Of a DNA stretch of 64,000 bases, positions 27,358 to 37,108 are shown one piece after another (the stretch's first letter is position 1; each line of letters begins with the position of its first letter). A model generated the notes under the pieces. It had not been told where the DNA came from. It did not search any database and saw only the letters and a program-made list of their open reading frames with translations. The stretch covers positions 1 through 64,000 of the forward strand of contig JAPHRD010000020.1 in assembly GCA_026196225.1 (NCBI GenBank), written 5' to 3'. Both the position numbers and the translations under genes were made by a program. Source of the stretch: Motiliproteus sp. (GTDB lineage: Bacteria > Pseudomonadota > Gammaproteobacteria > Pseudomonadales > Balneatricaceae).

Positions 27358-27358
<1 letters not shown>

Positions 27359-27882
27359 TGACCGCAAATTTGCTTTCCACTATGAGAACTCGCTGGTTGT
27401 CAGCACTGACAGTGGTAACACTGTCGGTGCTAGTCAGCGCCTGCGGCTTTCAGCTACGAGGTTCTGTAGAAGTCCCAGAGTCGCTAAAGCGGATCTATTT
27501 CACTGCTGCTTCTGAAACCAATGTAACCAAAGCCACACGACGCTTGCTAAAAAGCAACGGCGTGACCCTGGTTGGCAATTCTGGTGCGGCCCCCTATCAC
27601 TTGGAAGTTTTATCAGAAACATCCAAACGACGGGCTGCTACCCTTACCTCCAGCGCGAAAACCAGAGAGTATGAGCTGCGCTCTGCTGTCCGATTCCAAA
27701 TTCGTCAAGGGAGCGATAAGCTGGTCCTGCCTCCCACCGAGCTGATCGTTGAGCGCTTTTACACCTTCGATGAAGATAACATCACCGCTGGTGATGCCGA
27801 AGAAGCGCAGCTCCGTCGTGAGATGCAGGATAACCTAGCCCGTCAACTGGTACGCCGCTATCTGGGCCTGGCAGCCCGCTAA
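27358..27882 (+). CDS. lptE: LPS-assembly lipoprotein LptE
   Basis: Lipobox VLVSACGFQLRG; between leuS and holA; ATG overlaps leuS stop. Confidence 0.93.
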
Positions 27883-27904
27883 CTGACCGACTGAAAGGCA
27901 TATT

Positions 27905-28924
27905 TTGAAGCTCAACTCGGATCAACTGAAATCCCATCTCCAACAGCCACTACGGCCGGTGTACCTACTCCATGGAGATGAGCCTCTGTTGATTCAGGAG
28001 GCCAGCGATCTGCTCCGTAAAACGGCACGAGATCAAGGTTTTCTGGAACGGGAAGTGCTCCACGCCGAATCGGGATTCCAGTGGGAGTCCCTGCTCGAGA
28101 AAGCCAACAGCTTGTCACTGTTTGCCGAAAAACAACTGATTGAACTGCATATTCCTAACGGAAAACCGGGCCCCCGCGGTACAGATATTCTGGTCAGCTA
28201 CCTGAAATCCCCCTCCCCCGACACCCTGTTGGTTATCTACTGTCCAAAGCTCGATGGCAGCAGCCAGAAAAGCAAATGGGCCAAGACCGTAGAAAGTGCA
28301 GGCGCAATGATCACATTCTGGCCCATTGAGGTAGAACGTCTTCCCGCGTGGATAAAGGGGCGTTTTAGCCAAGCTGGAATGGAAGCTAATCCCGCCGCAG
28401 TACAAATGCTCTGCGACCGCGTTGAAGGCAACCTTCTTGCTGCGATTCAGGAGATTGAAAAGCTGCGGTTGATCTATGCCGGACAAGCGATCACCGAGCA
28501 GGAGATTTTGGCCAGCGTATCGGACAGTTCTCGCTACGACCTCTTTACCCTGATGGATACTGCCCTGGCTGGCGACCAGCAACGCTGCGTTAAGATCATC
28601 CAGGGGCTGCGGGCAGAAGGGATAGAACCTACCCTAGTACTTTGGGCTCTGAGCCGCGACCTGCGAACCCTGCTGAATCTGTCTTTAGAAACCGGCGGTG
28701 GCAGCGTCAGTGAACCTCAGTTTAAGAAACACCGAATCTGGGGCAAGCGCAAGTCACTGGTCAACAAAGCCCTGCGTAGAAACTCAAACACCTTATTATC
28801 GACTCTGCTACAAAAATGCGGTGAAGTTGATCGCGCCATCAAAGGCGCCAGCCAGCAGTCTCCTTGGACCCAGCTGACCACCATCCTGTTGCTGTTAGCA
28901 GGCTGCCGCCAGCCCCTAAACTGA
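27905..28924 (+). CDS. holA: DNA polymerase III subunit delta
   Basis: 339 aa; LRPVYLLHGDEPLLIQEA; TTG start. Confidence 0.95.
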   Translation: MKLNSDQLKSHLQQPLRPVYLLHGDEPLLIQEASDLLRKTARDQGFLEREVLHAESGFQWESLLEKANSLSLFAEKQLIELHIPNGKPGPRGTDILVSYLKSPSPDTLLVIYCPKLDGSSQKSKWAKTVESAGAMITFWPIEVERLPAWIKGRFSQAGMEANPAAVQMLCDRVEGNLLAAIQEIEKLRLIYAGQAITEQEILASVSDSSRYDLFTLMDTALAGDQQRCVKIIQGLRAEGIEPTLVLWALSRDLRTLLNLSLETGGGSVSEPQFKKHRIWGKRKSLVNKALRRNSNTLLSTLLQKCGEVDRAIKGASQQSPWTQLTTILLLLAGCRQPLN

Positions 28925-29113
28925 TTTCCCTCCCTAACTGATCTATTCTTTTGAAAGCATTAACAAGCGTTTTTAAACAGCTGTTTTAGCTCCTTTTTTA
29001 TTGACTTAGCGCAACATCCCGCTGTCAATACACTGCGCCAGATCAACGCTAAACTTGAAGGTGATCGGTTAAGGTAATTATCGGGTAATAGTACTTTGCG
29101 GAAGCTAAAAACG

Positions 29114-29701
29114 ATGAAGTCTGCACAGGGGTTTACATTGATAGAGCTGATGGTAACGGTGGTCATCGTTGCCATACTTGGTGGTATCATCGCCCCCAAT
29201 TTTTCTACATTTATCAAAGACAACCGACTGAGCGGTCAGATCAATACATTGATTGGCGCTATCCATTATGCCCGAGGGGAAGCAGCCAGCAGACGCACCA
29301 TCGTAACCATTTGTGCCAGCAGCAACGGCTCTAGCTGCAATGATTCCAACAACTGGGAAACGGGTTGGATCATTTTCAGCGACGGTAATAATTCAGGCAA
29401 TGCCGTCATTGATGGCAGCGACGAACTGATTCTCTATCAAGAAGCGCTTGAAGGTGGCAATACCCTACGGGAATCAGGATTCAGTTTCGGCACCGGAAAA
29501 CTTCATTTCAACGCCAACGGTTTTCTTTATGCGTCGGATCCAAGTTCAGGGACCATGACTCTTTGCGATGATCGAGGAGCCTCTGAGGCGAAGGCCATTG
29601 TCGTTAATATCTCAGGAACCTCACGCTTAGCAACTGACGATAATAATGACGGAATCTTTAATGATCACGACGGCAGTGCGAGCAACATATCATGTCCATA
29701 G
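29114..29701 (+). CDS. Type IV minor pilin, GspH/FimT/FimU family
   Basis: Prepilin motif G|FTLIELMVTVVIVAIL; first gene of minor pilin cluster; ATG 29114 preferred to TTG 29096. Confidence 0.88.
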   Translation: MKSAQGFTLIELMVTVVIVAILGGIIAPNFSTFIKDNRLSGQINTLIGAIHYARGEAASRRTIVTICASSNGSSCNDSNNWETGWIIFSDGNNSGNAVIDGSDELILYQEALEGGNTLRESGFSFGTGKLHFNANGFLYASDPSSGTMTLCDDRGASEAKAIVVNISGTSRLATDDNNDGIFNDHDGSASNISCP

Positions 29702-30264
29702 CTCACCATTTAAAGCCACTTGGAGGCACGTCGACGAAAAAAGACCAGTATGGTGTAGGCATGCTGGAAGTGCTGATTGCCATTGTTTTGCTGACCAGCA
29801 CTCTGCTGGGAGCCACGGCACTACAAATTACCGGATTACAGACTAATCGGAGTGCCTACTACCGATCTCAGGCAAGCCAGTTAGCTTACGATTATGCCGA
29901 TCGGATTCGTATAAACGCCAGCTATGCCCTCAACAACAGCTCCAATTACGAACTCAACACCTCCTCAATGGCGATGCCATCGTCGACCAGTTGCTCTACA
30001 AACAGCAATGGCTGTTCAGAGGCAAATTTACGGGTTCACGATATCCGCCAGTGGAGTGAAAATTTTATCGATGTAACCGGTGTTGGTAACGATAACAGTG
30101 CCTACCAGGCTCTACTTCCGGGAGGCGTCGGGGAAGTAACAGCCAGCGGCGCCACATTCACCATTACTGTTAGCTGGGACGAAGTCGACTGGAGCGTCAC
30201 CAGCAGTAGCAACAAAGCCTCGAGAACCAAACAATTTTCTTTAGACTTCACATTAGCAAATTAA
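29692..30264 (+). CDS. pilV: Type IV minor pilin PilV
   Basis: G|VGMLEVLIAIVLLTSTLLGATALQ prepilin-like N-terminus; order in cluster. Confidence 0.88.
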   Translation: MSIAHHLKPLGGTSTKKDQYGVGMLEVLIAIVLLTSTLLGATALQITGLQTNRSAYYRSQASQLAYDYADRIRINASYALNNSSNYELNTSSMAMPSSTSCSTNSNGCSEANLRVHDIRQWSENFIDVTGVGNDNSAYQALLPGGVGEVTASGATFTITVSWDEVDWSVTSSSNKASRTKQFSLDFTLAN

Positions 30265-30268
30265 AATT

Positions 30269-31396
30269 ATGAATAGCGCAAATCATTTAAGTCCCAAAAG
30301 ACAACGCGGCCTTTCATTGGTTGAGCTGATGATTGCGCTGGTTGTCAGTAGCATGCTGATGTTGGGCGTTTTCCAGATATTTCTGGGCAGTAGCAATACT
30401 GATAGAGTTGCCCGTTCCTACGCCCGGATCCAGGAGAATGGCCGCCTGGCTATGGATATTCTCACCCGCAATATCCGCATGGCCGGTTATCAAGGTTGCA
30501 TTGATCCCGCACTCATCGATATGAATATTATCGCTGATGATCCTCCCACTATAGATCTTAGTAACGACGGAATCATGGGCTATGAGAGTGACAGTACGGC
30601 CTGGAACGTAGCTAATCGTAATGATGACTTGGACTCTATCAGCGGCATCCCAAATGGTAGCGATATCGTTTACGTTCAATATGTATCACCCTCAGGAGTC
30701 AACGTAGTATGTAACGGCAACGGTATCACCTCCTGTGAGGCGGTAAATGCCAATATAAAAATCGACGACAACAGCGTCGGATTGAATAAATACGACGTAG
30801 CTATTGTCTCCGATTGCGAAAATGCGGACATGTTCAGAATCGTTAATATGGTCAACGATGAACACGGCGACAACCACACTACCCTTGCTCACTCCAACTC
30901 CCACAACTCTTCGAATAATCTGAGCAAACCCTATGACGAAGATGCTCAGGTTATGACCTTCGAAGCGCTTGCTTATTACGTCAAAGATACGGGACGAAAC
31001 AACTCCCACGGCGAAGATATCTACTCACTATATCACTTCGACTCCACCTACCACGCTGCCAACGACGCCACCATTACCGGCCGTGAACAAGAGTTGGTGG
31101 AAGGTATTGAACAGTTGCAAATTCTCTACGGAGAGCGCTTAGCTAGCGGCAATATGCGCTTTGTACCGGCAGATACCTCTAGCCTAGATTTTGGTGATGT
31201 CGAAGCGGTTCGCTTGTCGATACTGGTCAGTGCAACAGAGCCCGTTCTTCAAGACGATGATAGTGAAACCTATCTATTACCGGGTGCCGATGTAGAACCA
31301 CTGGGGGCTTCGTCTCCGGAAACAGTCCATCCGGCCGACAAGCGATTGAGGCAGGTCTTTACCACAACAATCTACCTTAGAAATTTGGGTACCTGA
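30269..31396 (+). CDS. pilW: Type IV minor pilin PilW
   Basis: QRG|LSLVELMIALVVSSMLMLGVFQIFLGS; IRMAGYQGC. Confidence 0.92.
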   Translation: MNSANHLSPKRQRGLSLVELMIALVVSSMLMLGVFQIFLGSSNTDRVARSYARIQENGRLAMDILTRNIRMAGYQGCIDPALIDMNIIADDPPTIDLSNDGIMGYESDSTAWNVANRNDDLDSISGIPNGSDIVYVQYVSPSGVNVVCNGNGITSCEAVNANIKIDDNSVGLNKYDVAIVSDCENADMFRIVNMVNDEHGDNHTTLAHSNSHNSSNNLSKPYDEDAQVMTFEALAYYVKDTGRNNSHGEDIYSLYHFDSTYHAANDATITGREQELVEGIEQLQILYGERLASGNMRFVPADTSSLDFGDVEAVRLSILVSATEPVLQDDDSETYLLPGADVEPLGASSPETVHPADKRLRQVFTTTIYLRNLGT

Positions 31397-31398
31397 CG

Positions 31399-31875
31399 AT
31401 GACGCCTATGAATCCAATCAAACAGTCAGACTTACCCAACAAGCAACGTGGGGTAGTTTTGATCGCCTGCCTATTGGTGATAGTAGTCGTCACGATGATT
31501 GCCGCAACCGCTAGCAAAACCTCATCTTTTGAGGAGAAGATGGCTGCCAATGCACAGACCTACAACCGTACCTTTCAGGCAGCCGAAAGCGCTGTTGAAT
31601 ATGGCTTTGATGTAGAAGCTCTAATGTTTGAGGCTACAGACGCCTCCGACGGCTATTCGTCCGTGGACAATGTGACCGTTGGGACTTCTGGCGTTACGGC
31701 AACCGCACAGACCCGATTCTTGGGGGAAGGCATCGCCCCCGGCAATTCACTAGGTACCGCTTCAACCTACCGTTATGAAGTACATGGAACCGGTGAAATG
31801 ACCGACCTGAATTCAAGCACTCTGATTCGTCAGGGGTTTTATCGCGTAAGTTTTGTTACCTCAACAGACCAATAG
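31399..31875 (+). CDS. pilX: Type IV minor pilin PilX
   Basis: QRG|VVLIACLLVIVVVTMIAATASKTSSFEEKMA; between pilW and pilY1. Confidence 0.9.
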   Translation: MTPMNPIKQSDLPNKQRGVVLIACLLVIVVVTMIAATASKTSSFEEKMAANAQTYNRTFQAAESAVEYGFDVEALMFEATDASDGYSSVDNVTVGTSGVTATAQTRFLGEGIAPGNSLGTASTYRYEVHGTGEMTDLNSSTLIRQGFYRVSFVTSTDQ

Positions 31876-31903
31876 CAGTTGAACATTGGTTAGGAGAACG
31901 ATC

Positions 31904-34900
31904 ATGAACACTATCAGTCGCCAAATTCGAACAAAAGCCTTGGGCTTTTTGACGACCTTTATGATCTGTACACCGGTATGGGCAGATGACACCGAAATTT
32001 ATTTCGGCGGTAGTACCAACGTTACAGTCCAGCCAAATGTTCTCTTTGTGCTCGATACTTCTGGTTCGATGACCAGCACAGATGGGGGTAGCACTACTCG
32101 ATTGGACCGAATGAAAACAGCATTGACCAGCATTCTCAACACCTCAGAAGATATCAATGTTGGTTTAATGCGATTTACCAACCCTGGTGGCCCGATCCTC
32201 TACCCAGTAACCGATATTGATCAAACCATTACCACCACAGTAGTACAGGATGCCATTGATGGAACCACCTCCTCTTCCATCAACGATGGCGACGATGACG
32301 CTGAGCAGGGGGGGGATACTTCTGTAACCTTAGGCTCATCTGCACTCGATATGACAACCGTTGCAAGCTCTGTCAGCGGCTCCGTTTCCGTACGGATAAA
32401 TAGTGGCAGTGATGATTCGGAAGAGCGAAGTAATGGCAGCATCTACTTAAACAGTTCTGACCTGGAACTGATGCAAGGTGATGGCTACGTTCAAACCATC
32501 GGCCTTCGTTTTAGCAGTGTTAATGTTCCTCAGAATGCAGTGATTACCAACGCTTGGATTGAGTTCGAAGTGGATGAGCAAAATGGGGCTTCTGCTAACG
32601 ATGTTACGGTCCTGATTTCAGGGCAAGATGCTGACAATCCTCCAACCTTTAGTACGGCTACCAACGATATCAGTGGCCGTACAAAAACCAGTGCCAATAC
32701 CACATGGGCAATCACTAGCAACCCGTCTGTCGACTCAACTTTTAGCTCCCCCACAATTAACGCAGTAGTGCAGGAGATCGTTGATAGAAGTGACTGGGCC
32801 GCAAACGACCCTATGGTTTTAATACTCGATCATGTCACTGGCAGCGGTATCCGCTGGATGGAAGCCTACGAAGGCGAGTCTGCCTCCGCAGCCCAACTCC
32901 ATATCAACTATGTTACAGGCACTCCGACAACCATCACCGTTCAAGTTAGTGATAGTTTTGACGATGCAGAGGAAGACGTTTCCAGCGGCAGTATATCTCG
33001 AACCAGTAGTGACCTCGAACTCATGAGCGATGGCGGCGATACACAAATCGTTGGCTTACGATTTTCCAGTTTGGCAATTCCCGATGGCGCCACCATCGCT
33101 GATGCACGACTGGAATTTGAAATTGATGAAGAGAATAGCGCTTCATCAGATCCTGTAACGATCCGAATTTATGGCGAAGATACCGATTCTGCGGCGAGTT
33201 ACGGCAATAGCAAATGGGATATCTCTAGCCGCACCAAAACCAGTAACAGTGCCACCTGGGCCATCACTGAGAATCCAGCGGTAAATAATGCCCTGATCTC
33301 TCCCAACGTCAGTACTGTCCTACAGGAAATAGTCGACCGTAGTGGCTGGTCAGAGAACGATCCTGTCGCCTTTGTTATCGAACATATCAGCGGCACTGGA
33401 ATCAGGTGGGTTGAATCGGAAAACGGCGAAGCTAGTGCAGCGGCCCAATTGCATGTTACCTACATGACATCCAGCACAACCCCTAGCAACCAAACCATTG
33501 GTCTTAGATTCAACAATATCAACATTCCCCAGGGTTCTACGATCAGTTCTGCGGTCGCTTCCTTCACCGCTGACGCCGATAGTAGCGATACCACTAGCTT
33601 AACTATTTACGGCCACGATACGGACCAGAGTAGCCAGTTTTCCACTACGGCAGACAACCTCGGTAGTATTAGTCGGCCACGGACTACAGCCAGCGTATCT
33701 TGGAGCAGTTCAGGGGGCCTCACCGCCTGGGTAGACGGAAGTACTTATGATAGTCCTGACTTAACCTCTATCATCCAGGAAATTGTGAACCGCAGTGGTT
33801 GGTGCGGCGGTAACAGTCTGTCACTGATCCTTACAGGCAGTGCCGGTCTTCGTATCGCTAAATCCTATGAGAACGACCCCAGCCAAGCCCCACAATTGGA
33901 CATAACATACGACCCAGCCAGCAATCCTTCAGGCTGTATGAATCACGAGTTTGGTGTCCGGGTTTCTAGCAGCAGTGACGACGCAGAAGAATCCAGCAGT
34001 GGTACGATGGATTTGGACAGTTCCGACCTTGAACTGGTTACCGAGTCCTCTACTCAGAAAATTGGTATTCGCTTTAACAATGTTCAACTCAATCAGGGTG
34101 CAACAATATCCAGCGCATTCCTCGAGTTTGCTGTAGATGAAACCGACCCAACCACAGCAACTTCGCTAACCATCAAGGGCGAGGATGTCGGAAACTCAAC
34201 GACTTTCACCACATCCGCTTCCAATATCAGTGGACGAACTACGACCACCGCAAGCGAAACTTGGTCTATCAGCGATCAGTGGACCGTTGAACATGACCTG
34301 CAGCGCAGTCCTGATATATCCAGCGTAGTGAACGAAATTTTGGCCCGAAGTGATTGGGCTGCCGGCAATAGCATGACCTTCATCATAACGGGTAGTGGCA
34401 AAAGGGTTGTCGAGTCTTACGACGGAAGTAACCTCGCACCTCGCCTAGTTTACTACGCCAACCCAACAACGGTACCCACGAGCAGTAATACCGTTCGAAG
34501 TAAACTAATCGAAATCGTAAATAATTTGGATCACAAGAGTGGTACGCCAATCGTCGACAGTCTCTATGAGGCCGCCCGTTATTATCGCGGTGAACAGATC
34601 GATTACGGTAAAACCCGCGGCTCAGGTAGTGATTCTGCCAAAGCTGCCACTCGAGTGTCTCATTCAGATTCTTATACCGGCGGCGCTCTAGTGCAACCCA
34701 GTGGTTGCTCCGACGATAATCTGGGAAGCAGCGCCTGCGCAGATGAAGAAATTACCGGCTCCCCCACCTATATCAGTCCAATTTCTGAATCTTGCCAGTC
34801 AAACCATATTGTGTTGCTGACTGATGGATACGCCAGCGTGAATACCTCAGCAGACAAAGTTAAGACGATGACTGGTGACACAAGTTGCGTAGATACTGAT

Positions 34901-37108
34901 GATTCCGCCTGCGGTCCTGAGATCACCTATTTCCTTAAAAACAGCGATCAGCTGGCTTCAATGTCACAAGATCAAAACATCACTACCCATACCATCGGCT
35001 TCAATTTTTCCGACGACTGGTTAAGAAATCTCGCGACCCAAGGCGGTGGTGGATTCCATGAAGCGGAATCAGCCACTGAGCTGACCAGCGCATTCGATAC
35101 CATCATCAAAACCATTAAGGCGGTAAACACCACCTTTGTTGAACCCAGTGTCACAATTAACCAATTTAACCGCTTTGCACACCGCGATGACGTTTACTTT
35201 GCACTGTTTAAGCCGCAGGAAACCGCGAAATGGTACGGCAATCTTAAGAAGTACCAGCTCAAAGGTAACCCAGCAACCTTATACGACAACCACACTCCTC
35301 AGGAGGTGGCTATCGATTCCTCAACAGGGTTCTTTGCAATCGATTCAAAAAGCTTCTGGTCTAATGACGAAGATGGCAATGTGGTAGAGGACGGAGGCGC
35401 TGCGAGTAAAATCCCGTCCTCCAGAAATCTGTTTACCAATGTGGCTTCCAGCTCTGTTCTCAGCGTCACTGAAAATGCTGTCAGCGAATCCAACGCACTA
35501 ATCACCAAAGATCTGCTGAACATCACTGCAGAATCGGATAGTTACCGAACTGACCTACTCAAATGGACCCGAGGTCTTGATACCAATGATGCGGCAAGAC
35601 TCGAAATGGGCGATCCTTTGCACTCACGCCCAGAGTTAATCACCTACGATGGGAACTCTACCACCATCGAAAGCACGATTTTCTTTGGTACCAACGAAGG
35701 CTACCTCCATGCCGTCGATATCAATACGGGTATTGAGCAGTTTGCCTTTATCCCTCAAGAACTACTCGCCAATCTAAACACCTATTTTGTCAATGCCAGC
35801 GTCTCTTCCAGACCCTATGGACTGGATGGCGGCTTAACACTCTGGACTAAAGATGCCAACAACGATGGTGATCTGAAAGATAGCGGCGAATTTGCCCGCC
35901 TATATGCAGGAATGCGCAGAGGCGGAAGAAACTACTACGCCTTGGACGTAACCGATGTGAATAATCCTGAATTGATGTGGCAGATCAGTGGCGGCAGCGG
36001 TGACTTTGCAGACTTGGGACAAACCTGGTCAGAACCGATCAAGTCCAAGGTTTATATGAAGGAATCTCCCAGCGCAACGGCTGCTACCTACGATGTCCTA
36101 ATCTTTGCAGGTGGTTACGACAGCGACCAGGATAACGTAACCGTGCGTACCACCGATGATATGGGTAATGCCATCTACATGGTTAATGCTGAAACCGGCG
36201 CTCTGTTATGGTCCGCTGGCAATCACAGTGGACATGACTTGGTATTGAGTGACATGGATTACAGCATCCCTTCGGATGTACGTGTCATTGATATGAATCG
36301 AGATGGTATTGTCGATCAAATGTATGTTGGCGATATGGGCGGTCAGATCTGGCGCATTGACATCAACGAAGAGGGTTCAAGGGCAAACCAGTTAGCCACA
36401 GGAGGTGTAATCGCCGACCTGGCCGGATCAACTGCGGCCACTAACCGCAGATTCTTCTACCCACCAGACCTGGCATTAGCTGTTGACGGGAAAGATCGTT
36501 ATCTTTCCGTTGCTGTGGGATCAGGGTATCGGGCTCACCCATTAGATACAGGTGTGGATGATCGCTTTTATATGATCAAACAGGTGGATACCCACGCTCC
36601 TCCAAGCAGCTATAGTGGCTTCGAAGAGACCGACCTCTATGATGCAACCGACAATCTGGTACAGGAAGGCACATCAACGGAACAGGATGCCGCCGAGATA
36701 GCTCTTTCCAATACCGATGCATCCCGCAAACATGGCTGGTACATCCGTATGGAAAATAGCGGTGAAAAAGTTCTGGCGGGAAGCACTACGATTCAGAACC
36801 AGATAGTGTTTACCACCTACGAACCGACCCCTCCTGCATCTGGCTCTTGTAATCCCGCTCAGGGCACCAGCCGTGCTTATCTGGTCAGCCTGTTCGATGC
36901 CACTCCGATGTTAGATATCACGGGTGATACCACCGTCAACAAGAGTGATCGGGTGATACAACTACAAATCGGTAGTATCCCAGCAACCCCAACAGTCATT
37001 GACACCCTCGATAGCAAACCGACAGTATGGGTAGGTCCGGAACGTCTGGACCAAGTAAATACGGATGTTGAATCGGTTCGTACCTACTGGATCGAGGAAA
37101 ATAACTGA
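31904..37108 (+). CDS. pilY1: Type IV pilus tip/adhesin protein PilY1, enlarged by tandem modules within the vWA domain
   Basis: ATG 31904 with AGGAGA upstream (track starts at TTG 31886). vWA MIDAS VLFVLDTSGSM; C-terminal PilY1 beta-propeller (YAGMRRGGRNYYALDV, DMNRDGIVDQMYVGDMGGQIWRID). Confidence 0.93.
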   Translation: MNTISRQIRTKALGFLTTFMICTPVWADDTEIYFGGSTNVTVQPNVLFVLDTSGSMTSTDGGSTTRLDRMKTALTSILNTSEDINVGLMRFTNPGGPILYPVTDIDQTITTTVVQDAIDGTTSSSINDGDDDAEQGGDTSVTLGSSALDMTTVASSVSGSVSVRINSGSDDSEERSNGSIYLNSSDLELMQGDGYVQTIGLRFSSVNVPQNAVITNAWIEFEVDEQNGASANDVTVLISGQDADNPPTFSTATNDISGRTKTSANTTWAITSNPSVDSTFSSPTINAVVQEIVDRSDWAANDPMVLILDHVTGSGIRWMEAYEGESASAAQLHINYVTGTPTTITVQVSDSFDDAEEDVSSGSISRTSSDLELMSDGGDTQIVGLRFSSLAIPDGATIADARLEFEIDEENSASSDPVTIRIYGEDTDSAASYGNSKWDISSRTKTSNSATWAITENPAVNNALISPNVSTVLQEIVDRSGWSENDPVAFVIEHISGTGIRWVESENGEASAAAQLHVTYMTSSTTPSNQTIGLRFNNINIPQGSTISSAVASFTADADSSDTTSLTIYGHDTDQSSQFSTTADNLGSISRPRTTASVSWSSSGGLTAWVDGSTYDSPDLTSIIQEIVNRSGWCGGNSLSLILTGSAGLRIAKSYENDPSQAPQLDITYDPASNPSGCMNHEFGVRVSSSSDDAEESSSGTMDLDSSDLELVTESSTQKIGIRFNNVQLNQGATISSAFLEFAVDETDPTTATSLTIKGEDVGNSTTFTTSASNISGRTTTTASETWSISDQWTVEHDLQRSPDISSVVNEILARSDWAAGNSMTFIITGSGKRVVESYDGSNLAPRLVYYANPTTVPTSSNTVRSKLIEIVNNLDHKSGTPIVDSLYEAARYYRGEQIDYGKTRGSGSDSAKAATRVSHSDSYTGGALVQPSGCSDDNLGSSACADEEITGSPTYISPISESCQSNHIVLLTDGYASVNTSADKVKTMTGDTSCVDTDDSACGPEITYFLKNSDQLASMSQDQNITTHTIGFNFSDDWLRNLATQGGGGFHEAESATELTSAFDTIIKTIKAVNTTFVEPSVTINQFNRFAHRDDVYFALFKPQETAKWYGNLKKYQLKGNPATLYDNHTPQEVAIDSSTGFFAIDSKSFWSNDEDGNVVEDGGAASKIPSSRNLFTNVASSSVLSVTENAVSESNALITKDLLNITAESDSYRTDLLKWTRGLDTNDAARLEMGDPLHSRPELITYDGNSTTIESTIFFGTNEGYLHAVDINTGIEQFAFIPQELLANLNTYFVNASVSSRPYGLDGGLTLWTKDANNDGDLKDSGEFARLYAGMRRGGRNYYALDVTDVNNPELMWQISGGSGDFADLGQTWSEPIKSKVYMKESPSATAATYDVLIFAGGYDSDQDNVTVRTTDDMGNAIYMVNAETGALLWSAGNHSGHDLVLSDMDYSIPSDVRVIDMNRDGIVDQMYVGDMGGQIWRIDINEEGSRANQLATGGVIADLAGSTAATNRRFFYPPDLALAVDGKDRYLSVAVGSGYRAHPLDTGVDDRFYMIKQVDTHAPPSSYSGFEETDLYDATDNLVQEGTSTEQDAAEIALSNTDASRKHGWYIRMENSGEKVLAGSTTIQNQIVFTTYEPTPPASGSCNPAQGTSRAYLVSLFDATPMLDITGDTTVNKSDRVIQLQIGSIPATPTVIDTLDSKPTVWVGPERLDQVNTDVESVRTYWIEENN
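32384..34456 (+). repeat. Four tandem protein-level repeat modules in PilY1 (about 32384-32917, 32936-33466, 33488-33913, 33953-34456)
   Basis: Shared blocks: SDDAEE/SSDLEL, IGLRFxxxxIPxGATIxxAxxEF, VTIxGxDxD, SxRTKTSxxTWxI, VxQEIVxRSxW, IRxxESYEGxxxxAPQLHITY; third copy lacks the leader strand. Confidence 0.85.

Noticed and set aside
28975-28986. AAACAGCTGTTT palindrome after holA as terminator
   Set aside because: Only a short AT-rich palindrome with no loop; T-run is offset, so evidence is too weak
32384-34456. CRISPR array or DNA satellite
   Set aside because: The repeats are long, divergent at DNA level and in frame; they are protein domains in pilY1
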